Of a stretch of 64,000 bases of DNA, positions 23,006 through 32,088 are shown in pieces (positions within the stretch are counted from its first letter, which is position 1; every line of letters starts with the position of its first letter). This stretch comes from Vicia villosa (lineage: Eukaryota; Streptophyta; Magnoliopsida; Fabales; Fabaceae), in assembly GCF_029867415.1 (NCBI RefSeq), contig NC_081181.1, positions 73,566,144 to 73,630,143 on the forward strand, in the 5' to 3' direction. Made by a program: the position numbers and the translations under genes. Below the pieces are notes generated by a model. That model ran no database searches. It had not been told where the DNA came from and saw nothing but the letters and a program-made list of their open reading frames with translations.

Positions 23006-24208
23006 TGTAAGTATCAGATATGCCTAAGAGGGGGTGAATTAGGTACTTTATAACTTTTTTGGTTTTATGGTGTAAAGTGATTATTTTTCTGGTTTATGGT
23101 GATGTTACTAAAAATGTAAAGTGCAGAAAAATAAATGACACAAGGATATATCCTGGTTCCCCTCACAAACCGAGAGTACTCCAGTCCCCTTACGCAGTAA
23201 GAGATTTCAATATAGTTGGTATCTTGTACAAGCCTAACCAAACACCAAGAACAATCCTCTTGGACCAAGAACAATCCTCTTGGATTTTTCACTAAGACCA
23301 CTTATGAGAACAATCCTCTCAAAGTGTCTAACTTGTTTCCAACAATCCTGGATAACAAGAATACAACAAGTATTTGATTTTGTATAAGAGTTTGAATAGT
23401 AGAACAATGTATCAATCTCTTGATTGATCTTCCCTTCCAATGTTAATAATTCACAATTCTTTAAAGTAATAGATTGCTCAAAATATTTTCTGATTTGGAT
23501 GATATGAAAGTGTGTAGAAAATATCTTGAAAAAAGATTGAAGAATAATAATGTGAATTTCTGAAAATATCTAAGAGTTTTTGATTGGAAGAGGTGAAGCA
23601 TGAATTTGAAATTTTGAGTATATATAGATGTTCATAACACCTCTTGAAATATCACAAGTTTTTGTATTTTAATCATGAACCATTGCCAAGATTAAAGGAA
23701 AGGTTTTAATGAAAAGGTGTTTGAGAAGGTGTAATGAAAAGATGTTGTTTTTCAAAAACGTTCAGCAAGCAATCGATTGCACCTTTGTGCAAATCGATTG
23801 CAAAAATTCTAACAGTCAAAAAATTCAAAAAACCTTCAGTGCAAATCGATTGCTATATTGTGCAAATCGATTTACACAAGCAAAAACAGAAGCGCATGTA
23901 AAAACCTTCAGCAGGCAATCGATTTACAGTAAGTGTAAATCGATTTACACTTAGTGAAAAAGCAGTTTTTGTTTATGAAACTTGAGATTTAAGAAGGAGT
24001 AAGCTATGCAATTTTGTGGTTTGATTTTTGAGCATCTAAGACTTTAAGTAATTGATAATTATGATTATACCTATTCCAAAGAATCCATAGCTTGAATCAA
24101 AGTCTTTACACATGATGCTTTATCTTGAATATCATCTTTTCCTTCTTGTCATGTATGATTTGTCTTCATCAAAACAAAAGATCTTCCATTGAGAATCTTG
24201 ATTTCACA
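23006..24208 (-). repeat. 5' LTR of the SIRE-type element
   Basis: About 1203 bp. The TATA box (TATATATA) is at 23619-23626. Three intact ATCGAT pairs lie at 23772/23793, 23845/23866 and 23918/23939, each spaced 21 bp, about 150-320 bp upstream of the TATA box on the minus strand. The second AAATA target duplication follows at 24209. Confidence 0.92.
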
Positions 24209-24354
24209 AAATATTCTTTAATGAATTAGAAAAATATTACAAGGAAGGGAAATAAAACTGAAAGGAAGGGAAATGAACTAAAAGGAAATAAAACTAAAGC
24301 AAGTAATACGACTCCCCCAGACTTAAATGATGCAGTGTCCTCAATGCATGCCAA

Positions 24355-25716
24355 CTACTCCTCAGTGTTGCGGTTACGAGAACTGCTTGCGCCTCTTGTA
24401 CGAACACGGCGACGTCTATCAGAAGGAGAGCCATTTACACGAATGTTAAGATCATGTAATTGTGTAGCAATTTCAGTGTATTGGCCTTCGTTCCTAATAG
24501 CATAGTCACGGTGCTCTTGTTGCATCTCTCGAATAAGCCTTAGTGTTTCATTTTGGTTTGTCTGCATAGCTTGAAATAGGTGGTCTTGTCGTTGAATTGC
24601 AGCATACATGGCATCAAGAGTGATGGGCGGAGGGTTGTTTTGAGGAGGTTGGTTGACATCAGCTTGTTCTTGGTTGAGTTCTTCCTCCATGGCATCCATA
24701 GGTTCATTAGGATGTTCAGGTTGGTTATCTTGAGGATTGTCTTCAATAAGCCTCCAACGCTGAACATAACGGATGTTGATTCTTTTTGGGCATGGCAGGA
24801 CGACATAAGGAATCAGAACTTTGTTAACGACCAAAGTGTAGTGGCCATCATTACGGGGTGACACCAAGTGGGAGTCACGGCAGTAAGTGAGGTCGAGTGA
24901 TTGAGCAGGCATCATGAGATGAGAGAGGGAGATGAGGTCATCACCAAGACCTAAGGCACATGCCAAGGAAGTAATAATTCCGCCAAACAGAAAGGGGTTT
25001 GTAGCGGGGGCGTTGATGCAGCCTTGGATGTGTTGGAGCATAAAAGGTGCGGCATTGAAACGGATATTGTTAAGCGCACAGTATAGGAAAAATAATTCAT
25101 TTTGGTTTACCTTGTGGTTGTTGGATCTTGCAAAAATAGTGTGCCCCAAAACACGTTGAAAATAACATATAGCGGGGTTTTGAATGTAAGAAGCATGTAG
25201 AGCCCTCCAACCGGTAGGAACTTCGCCAGTAAGATTGAACCAAAGTTCGAAAGCATGTTGTTCCCAAGATCGACCATCGAGTTCTTGAAAGATAGTGCGG
25301 AGAGCATTTGGTGCATTATTAAAATGCAAGTACGTAGCCACTACTTCTTGATCCAGAGTATATTCACGGTTGAACATCCGAAATTGGATGCTACCGGTTG
25401 AGAGCGGTTGATCAGAAGGAGTGTCGTAGTTGAAAGAGCTCAAGAACTCTAAGACGAGCGGCTCATAAGTTGGTACGGGTTCGGTACAAAGATGATGTAG
25501 GCTAGATTTAGTGAGTAAACGGGTGACACCATCTATGAGACCCAGAGTTTCTAGACATTCGATGTTCACAAATTTTGTGGGAACAACCGAACGTTCATAG
25601 AATGCGAGGTATTTGGTTCTTTGAGCATCGTTGTCGTCCTCTCGAAAGATAATATTTTCAAGGTTAGGAGGTGGTCTCTCTGGACGCACACTACGGATGA
25701 TTGAACGTGGAGGCAT
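24355..25716 (-). CDS. Athila env-position ORF A (intact)
   Basis: A complete 453-residue frame 3' of integrase, with no lesion. It resembles Athila ORF-1/putative plant transposon proteins; the biochemical role is unknown. Motifs: LVLEFLSSFNYD near residue 86, IQFRMFNREYTLDQE near 105, NPAICYFQRVLGHTIFARSNNH about 178, ELFFLYCALNNIRFNAAPFML about 206, GGIITSLACALGLG about 244, then a Pro/Gln linker, a coiled-coil-like stretch (about 375-430) and a basic, Ser-rich tail (RRRRVRTRGASSS). No signal peptide or membrane segment is evident, and the basic tail hints at nucleic-acid binding or nuclear targeting (inference). It is clearly related to ORF B, from which it is separated by 0.8 kb. A TATA box at 25805-25811 and GAGACG dyads at 26075-26185 precede it. 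Confidence 0.82.
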   Translation of the reverse strand: MPPRSIIRSVRPERPPPNLENIIFREDDNDAQRTKYLAFYERSVVPTKFVNIECLETLGLIDGVTRLLTKSSLHHLCTEPVPTYEPLVLEFLSSFNYDTPSDQPLSTGSIQFRMFNREYTLDQEVVATYLHFNNAPNALRTIFQELDGRSWEQHAFELWFNLTGEVPTGWRALHASYIQNPAICYFQRVLGHTIFARSNNHKVNQNELFFLYCALNNIRFNAAPFMLQHIQGCINAPATNPFLFGGIITSLACALGLGDDLISLSHLMMPAQSLDLTYCRDSHLVSPRNDGHYTLVVNKVLIPYVVLPCPKRINIRYVQRWRLIEDNPQDNQPEHPNEPMDAMEEELNQEQADVNQPPQNNPPPITLDAMYAAIQRQDHLFQAMQTNQNETLRLIREMQQEHRDYAIRNEGQYTEIATQLHDLNIRVNGSPSDRRRRVRTRGASSSRNRNTEE

Positions 25717-26190
25717 GATGTTTTTGGAAAGAAAAATAGAATGGAGAGTAGAAGAGTAGAAAATGGTTTGGAGGTTGTGAAGAAAAAGAGTGGTGGTGGT
25801 GTGGTTTTATAGTGAGGTTTGAAAATGGTGTGGTTAATGTAGAATTAAAATGGATTTATGGTGGTATTTGAAGTTTGAATGGAATGGAGAAATGGGAAAT
25901 GATGTAGAGTTAAAGAGGTGAATGATGGAGGATGAATGAGGTTTATGGTGTTTAAATGGGAGAAATAATGGGGAGAATGAGGAAGAATGAATTTTGAACT
26001 TCAAATTCAAAATTCAAAATGGGGAGTAAAGAGATTCTTCTGCGTGGTCAACATTGCAGACTGCTGGCCTTGGGAAGACGCACGTCTCAGGCAGTCAGTC
26101 TGCTGGGGGACAGGGCATGGAGACGGGCGTCTCCTGTCCTTTGCGTGCAGTGTGCTGGTCCCACATGATTGGAGACGTGTGTCTCCTAGC
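25717..26190 (-). promoter_or_regulatory. Candidate private promoter of Athila env-position ORF A
   Basis: Minus-strand order: dyads at 26172-26185 (GAGACG-TG-TGTCTC), 26120-26133 (GAGACG-GG-CGTCTC) and 26075-26088 (AAGACG-CA-CGTCTC). Then TATAAAA at 25805-25811 (context CTCACTATAAAACCAC), a leader of under about 70 nt rich in C and T, and the ATG at 25716. The dyads are the same motif as in the element's LTR upstream of its TATA box. Confidence 0.6.
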
Positions 26191-26508
26191 TCAGGCAGGT
26201 GGCTGTCACGCGTGCATGGGTGTGGACAAGTTCTGACAGATAACATTAAGTACAGAATAATAATTCAGAACAGTGTCATTGTTTCATACTATAAACAGCA
26301 AAAATAATGGTAAACAGGAATATATAGCAGTTAATAGTAATGCAGTATAACACAATAGCAGTAATGAATAAAATATTGCATTTCAAATTAAAAACTGGTA
26401 CTGAGTGTTGACAGAAACAGAATGTAAAAGTGCAGAAAAGGAAATTTTAAACTAGAAATTGAAATTGCTAAAACTAGAAATAAAATCTAATAATCTAAAC
26501 GGTAACAT
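26191..26508 (-). other. Spacer between env-position ORFs
   Basis: About 320 AT-rich bases between the dyad group and the stop of ORF B. I see no gene, repeat or structure in it. Confidence 0.5.
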
Positions 26509-27897
26509 CTAGCCACGTCTATTGTTGTGCACATTAGAATAAATGTGTTTGAAAACTTCGTCGAACTGAGCATTGACGGTGTCGATGAAATCGAAGAAGT
26601 GCATTTGCAAAGTGTGTAGCTCATTGCGCACATGTTGTACATCTTGTTGCAGTGCAGTGATGGCTTGCTCATGCGCGTTCTGATTAGGCATTCTTTGGTT
26701 CACTGATGCGGTGGATGCAGCGGGTTGTTGTGGTTCAAGCTCGACATCAGTCATATCAACAGTATAATCATCAACAGAATCTTCAGAAGGAGTTTCAGAC
26801 TCATACTCGGGTATGGGTTCGTCTTCAGAGAGAGGTTCATACTCAGGAATGGGTTCATCTTCAGGTATAGGTTCGTAGTATCCAGGAGGAGTGTCAGGCT
26901 CAGATTCTGATACGTGCATTTCCTCATCAAAATGTTCATAAGCTTGTGGGGTTTCAGGTGAGGGTTTTCTCTCAGGAATCTGACCATAGTAAAGCCAGTT
27001 AGCAGGGTTGTGCACACTCGTCCTAGGACTCGGTAAGGTGAACTGATCCAAAACTTTGTTATCAATGAGTAAATCAAACTGATCAGGTCCAAGGTTACCG
27101 ATGATACCTCGGTTAAAACAGAAGTGAATGTCCATAGAATTGTGGGAACCAAGAGGTGTCAATCTAAGTAGAGGTATTCTCAGTCCTATAGCATTAGCAA
27201 TCATAGTGACAAATCCGCCGATCCTAATAGGTAAAACTTCGTCTTGCGTGATGCGCTCGAAGTTTGTTAGCATGAATGCGATGGCATTGACCGGGCGATT
27301 CTGAGAGGAGCAGAACATGATGAATAACTCTTCTCTAGAAACTTCAGTGACATTATCGGGTTTACCGAAAATGTAGTGAGCAATGATCTTATGGAAGTAT
27401 CTGAAAGTAGGGTTATGGATGTTCTCAGATTGAAATTCGTTCTCTTCAGGGTTATCGTTTCCAGTGATCTTGCCCCAATATCTTTCCAGCTCCCAGTATG
27501 CAAGACTGTCTTCAGCTACTTGGGTGTATGCATCTGATCCATGAGGTAGTTCTAGCATTTCAGCAAAATCTCGGATGCAAAAGTTAAATTCCATACCAAA
27601 GAGTCGAAAGAGAATAACTCCTTTTCTCAGTCCTTGTCCACAGTTAGGAAGATAAGTCAAGGAACTCAAGAATTCCAGAGTGAGCTTCCGGTAGGTACTA
27701 AACTTGCGGAACAGGTGAGAACCGGTCCAACTGATTTGGTTTAGCAAGTGCAAAACGCTTTCTTCGATACCAAGTCTTACCATAGTCGGCTGGTGAGGGT
27801 AGCAAGTCAAATCCATTTTTCTTTCAGCCAGCTTATCAAATCTTGCTTCTTGTCCTCTACCACGGAACACAACTTCCATATTATCGACTTCATGCAT
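26509..27897 (-). CDS. Athila env-position ORF B (intact)
   Basis: A complete 462-residue frame between integrase and ORF A. It shares ordered motifs with A: LTLEFLSSLTYL, ILFRLFGMEFN, NPTFRYFHKIIAHYIFG, ELFIMFCSSQNRPVNAIAFML, GGFVTMIANAIGLR, and a KVL...LP.P stretch. The linker is strongly acidic with a short EP-type repeat (PIPEDEPIPEYEPLSEDE, about residues 345-365). The end is coiled-coil-like (about 405-455). No membrane segment is visible. Upstream (27898-28010) I see no good TATA box. A possible splice acceptor (CAACTTCTAG) lies about 30 bp before the ATG, so a spliced transcript is one option. Function unknown. Confidence 0.8.
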   Translation of the reverse strand: MHEVDNMEVVFRGRGQEARFDKLAERKMDLTCYPHQPTMVRLGIEESVLHLLNQISWTGSHLFRKFSTYRKLTLEFLSSLTYLPNCGQGLRKGVILFRLFGMEFNFCIRDFAEMLELPHGSDAYTQVAEDSLAYWELERYWGKITGNDNPEENEFQSENIHNPTFRYFHKIIAHYIFGKPDNVTEVSREELFIMFCSSQNRPVNAIAFMLTNFERITQDEVLPIRIGGFVTMIANAIGLRIPLLRLTPLGSHNSMDIHFCFNRGIIGNLGPDQFDLLIDNKVLDQFTLPSPRTSVHNPANWLYYGQIPERKPSPETPQAYEHFDEEMHVSESEPDTPPGYYEPIPEDEPIPEYEPLSEDEPIPEYESETPSEDSVDDYTVDMTDVELEPQQPAASTASVNQRMPNQNAHEQAITALQQDVQHVRNELHTLQMHFFDFIDTVNAQFDEVFKHIYSNVHNNRRG

Positions 27898-28269
27898 CTT
27901 GATTAGTTAGTAGTTAAGAAAACCTAGAAGTTGAAAATATTAAGATTAAGTTAGAACTAGGCTAGTGTTGATTTAAAAGGGAAATAAAGAGAAAAAAATA
28001 AAATAAAATTAAATTAAAATGTAAAAAGTTATATTAATAAATATATAATTATAAAAAGGAAATATTTTCTCGATTTAAGATAGCAGTTATAATTATAGTA
28101 ATTATTATAAAATATAGGAAAAATATAAAAATGTAGAAAAATTAAAATAATTCAAAATAGAAAATTAAAAATAAAAATTAAATAGTAAAAGAAATAAAAA
28201 TAATTGTGGGTTGTCTCCCACCAAGCGCTTTGTTTTATGTCGTAAGCTCGACGATTTAAAAATAGAAAA
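27898..28269 (-). other. Intergenic AT-rich spacer after integrase
   Basis: About 370 bp of very AT-rich sequence between the integrase stop and the ATG of ORF B. No gene is seen. Confidence 0.5.
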
Positions 28270-30075
28270 CTATTTTTTCGAATGAGCGGGCAGCTCGTCA
28301 AGTTTAAAAAGTTCGATGTTTTCATCGTGTTCGAGATGATGGTAATACTTAAGACGTTGCCCATTTACGACAAAAGGTTTGACGGTTTCTCCTTTGATTT
28401 CTATCGCTCCGCTCGGAAATATGTTAGTTATTTCGAAAGGGCCAGACCATCTAGACCGTAACTTACCAGGAAATAATTTTAGTCTAGAATTAAATAAAAG
28501 TACTTTATCGCCTATGCTAAAAATTTTCCTAGATATACGCTTGTCGTGCCATTTTTTCATTCTCTCTTTATAGATTTTGGCGTTTTCGTAAGCGTCTTGT
28601 CTAAGTTCTTCTAGTTCGTTTATGTCTAGAAGTCGTTTCTCACCAGCGGCAGTGTAGTTTAGGTTTAAATTCTTAATGGCCCAATAGGCCTTATGTTCTA
28701 ACTCTACCGGAAGGTGGCATGATTTTCCATAAACGAGTTTGAATGGGGTAGTTCCTATTGGAGTTTTGAAAGCTGTTCTATAAGCCCATAAAGCTTCATT
28801 TAACTTGGTTGACCAATCTTTTCTAGATATAGCAACAGTTTTCTCCAATATTTGTTTTATTTCGCGGTTAGATACTTCTACTTGTCCGCTTGTTTGTGGA
28901 TGGTATGGTGTAGCTATTCGATGATTTACTCCATATTTTCGAAGGAGTTTTTCAAGTATTCTTGAAATGAAATGGGACCCACCATCGCTAATTACCAGTC
29001 TTGGCACACCGAACCTAGGAAAGATGACGTTTTTGAAGAGTTTGATAACTACTCGTGTATCGTTTGTAGGAGAAGCGATAGCTTCTATCCATTTCGAAAC
29101 GTAATCGACAGCTACGAGTATATATTGATTTCCAAACGATGATGGAAACGGACCCATAAAGTCTATTCCCTAGACGTCAAATATTTCTACTTCTAGAATG
29201 CCCTTTTGAGGCATTTCGTCACGTCTCGAAATATTTCCGGTTCGTTGGCATCTATCACAGTTTAGTACGGCAAAATAAACGTCTTTCCACAGGTTGGGCC
29301 AGAAGAGTCCAGATTGAAGGATTTTGGCGCAGGTTCTAGATGTGCTATGGTTTCCTCCACACGGTGCAGAATGACAGTGTGTTATTATGCTTCCTATTTC
29401 TTCCTCGGGTACACAACGTCTAAAGATTCCATCGGGGCCTCTTTTGAACAGGAGCGGGTCGTCCCAATAGTAATGTTTTAGGTCATGGAAGAATTTCTTC
29501 TTCTGTTGGTAACTTAGATCAGGAGGAAGTACACCAGCAGCTAGGTAGTTCACGAAATCTGCATACCAAGGTGTGTCAGAGCGGGCTAAAGCTACTTCTG
29601 TAGAGTTGTTGGTTTCAGTGATTGGATGGTATGGTTCTAATTCATTGGCTTCTAACTGAGCGATGAGTCTTTCATAAGGGAAATCATCGTCAATTGGTAC
29701 TTGTTCGGGTTTCAGATTTTCCAATCGAGAGAGGTGATCTGCTACGACATTTTCAGTTCCCTTTTTATCTTTAATTTCCAGATCGAACTCTTGTAATAAC
29801 AGGATCCATCGCAACAGTCTCGGTTTGGCGTCCTTCTTGGTTAAGAGGTACCTAATGGCAGCGTGGTCAGTGTATATGATTATTTTGGCTCCTACCAGGT
29901 AAGAACGGAACTTGTCTAATGCGAATACGACAGCTAATAATTCTTTTTCTGTCGTGGCATAATTCATCTGAGCTTCGTCTAGGGTTCTACTCGCATAGTA
30001 TATGACATGTAGTTTCTTATCCTTTCTTTGCCCTAGAACGGCTCCTACAGCATAATCACTTGCGTCACACATTAT
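28270..30075 (-). pseudogene. pol: Athila pol: RNase H and integrase part (one stop)
   Basis: RNase H starts after a TAA at 30076-30078 with [15 protein letters not shown], then [11 protein letters not shown] and [10 protein letters not shown]. The integrase zinc finger ([11 protein letters not shown] and CDRCQRTG) follows. A TAG at 29170-29172, which interrupts the frame just before the core, sits one residue after FDV. The integrase core has [14 protein letters not shown] and SNREIKQIL (the D, D and E residues). The C-terminal part contains [14 protein letters not shown]. There is no chromodomain. All catalytic residues I can place are present, so the stops are the visible damage. Confidence 0.88.
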
Positions 30076-32088
30076 TTAGAAAAGCTCATTCCAGTCGGGA
30101 GGTTGCATAATTGGCGCAGAGATTAATGCTCGTTTAAGCGTATGGAATGCTTCAGTGCATTTATCGGTAAAAATGAATTTGGCGTCTTTCATTAGTAATT
30201 CAGTTAAGGGTTTAGTTATTTTAGAGAAATCCTTAATGAAACGTCGGTAAAAACCAGCGTGTCCTAGAAAACTTCTTATTTCTCTAACAGTTTTGGGTGG
30301 TTGAAGGTTTTCGATAATTTCGATTTTGGCTTTATCTACTTCGATCCCCCTATCGGATACGATGTGTCCTAGTACAATTCCTTGTCGAACCATGAAATGA
30401 CATTTTTCCCAATTAAGGACTAGGTTAACGCTTACGCATCGTTTAAGTACCAATTCAAGGTTCTCTAGGCATTTTTCAAAACTTCCTCCATAGACTGAGA
30501 AGTCGTCCATAAAGACCTCCATTATTCCATCCAGGAAGTCGGCAAATATTGCCTTCATGCATCTTTGGAAGGTCGCGGGAGCATTGCAAAGTCCAAAAGG
30601 CATTCGTCTATAAGCGAATGTACCATAAGGACAGGTAAACATGGTCTTCTCTTGGTCGTCAGCGTGGATAGGAATTTGGAAAAATCCGGAGTATCCATCC
30701 AGATAACAGAAATGTGAGTGTTTAGCTAGGCGTTCGAGCATTTGATCTATGAAAGGTAAAGGGAAATGGTCTTTTCGGGTGGCTTTGTTTAGCTTCCTAT
30801 AGTCAATGCACATTCTCCATCCAGTTTGGGTACGTTGTGCTACAGATTCGCCTTTTGCGTTAGTGATTACAGTAACTCCTCCTTTCTTTGGTACTACATG
30901 AACAGGACTAACCCATTTACTATCGGATATTGGATATATTATTCCGGCTTCTAGCAGTTTTTGGATTTCCTTTTTAACCACATCGCTCATAATAGGATTT
31001 ATTCGCCTTTGATGTTCTCTAGAGGTTTTACAATCGTCTTCGAGCATAATGCGGTGCATACAGAGGGAAGGACTTATTCCTTTCAGATCTGATAAGTTAT
31101 ATACTAAAGCGGTTGGGTATTTTCTTAGGACAGTAAGTAATTTTTCAGTCTCGGTTTGTCCTAAGTTGGCGTTCACTATAACTGGTCGGTTAAGTTCTTC
31201 GTCTAGAAATTCGTATCTAAGATCGGTAGGTAGTGTTTTCAGTTCTATAGCAGGTTTCTTAGGTCCAGGTATAGGATCAGGAGTTAATGCCAAACATTCA
31301 CTTAGGTGGTCATCTTGATATTCCCCACGCCAGTTGTCATTTTCAAAGATTGGCGGTAGAGGAATTTTTAGGATCTCGGTTTCCTTATTTGGTTCGGATT
31401 TTATTTCATTAACACACTCGTCGATTATGTCGGCAGAGCAGCATGTGTCAATTATAGATGGTGCTTTTAGGAATTGGGAAAGAATAAATTCTATTTTCTC
31501 TTCTCCTACTTCGAAAGTAAGCTTTCCTCGCTTGACGTCTATAATTGCACCAGCGGTTGCTAAGAATGGTCTTCCTAATATGATCGAGATGTTAGAATCT
31601 TCTTGGATATCCATTATGATGAAGTCAGTTGGGATGTAGAATTGGCCTACACGAACAGGGATATTTTCTAACATTCCTACAGGGTATTTGACTGAACGGT
31701 CAGCTAGTTGAAGAGACATTCTCGTTGCCTTAAGCTCACCCAGATTTAGTTTCTTACAGGTTGAAAGAGGAATCAAACTAACACTGGCTCCTAAATCGCA
31801 CAGGGCTTTCTCTATGATGGTTTTTCCTATTATGCAGGGTATAGAGAAACTACCAGGATCTTTTAGTTTGGGAGGCATGTTATTTTGGATGATAGCGCTA
31901 CATTCAGCGGTAAGCGTTACAGTTTCGTTATCCTCGAGTTTCTTTTTGTTTGATAGGATTTCTTTTAGGAACTTAGCGTACGAAGGCATTTCAGTTATGG
32001 CTTCTGTGAACGGTATGGTTATGTTTAATTGTTTCAGAAGTTCTACAAATCTTTTAAATTGCGCTTCGGTTTTTGATTTAGCTAATCT
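30076..32088 (-). pseudogene. pol: Athila pol: protease and reverse transcriptase part
   Basis: An open 637-residue stretch from 31989 with extra in-frame sequence up to the TAG at 32089. Protease active site CDLGASVSLIPL (Asp 65). Reverse transcriptase motifs include KWVSPVHVVPKKGG, FCYLDGYSGFFQIP (Asp 431), YRRMPFGLCNAPATF and VFMDDFSVY (FMDD 493-496, the form usual for this group), then the connection domain. It ends at TAA 30076-30078, after which RNase H continues in the same frame. Same polyprotein as its neighbours. Confidence 0.88.

Larger units (their letters stand above)
14514..24208 (-). mobile_element. SIRE/Maximus-type Ty1/copia element with env-position ORF
   Basis: The LTRs (23006-24208 is 5', 14514-15719 is 3') begin TGTGAAATC and end ACTTACA on the minus strand, and are flanked by AAATA (14509-14513 and 24209-24213). 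The minus-strand order is primer site, gag, protease, integrase, reverse transcriptase, RNase H, an ATCGAT array, env-position ORF, then the polypurine tract AAAAAGGGGGAGAA at 15720-15733. I count about 15 differences between the LTRs, fewer than between the host Athila LTRs, as expected for the younger, inner insertion. Integrase has lost a catalytic residue and gag has several stops, so this copy is not autonomous now. Confidence 0.92.
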
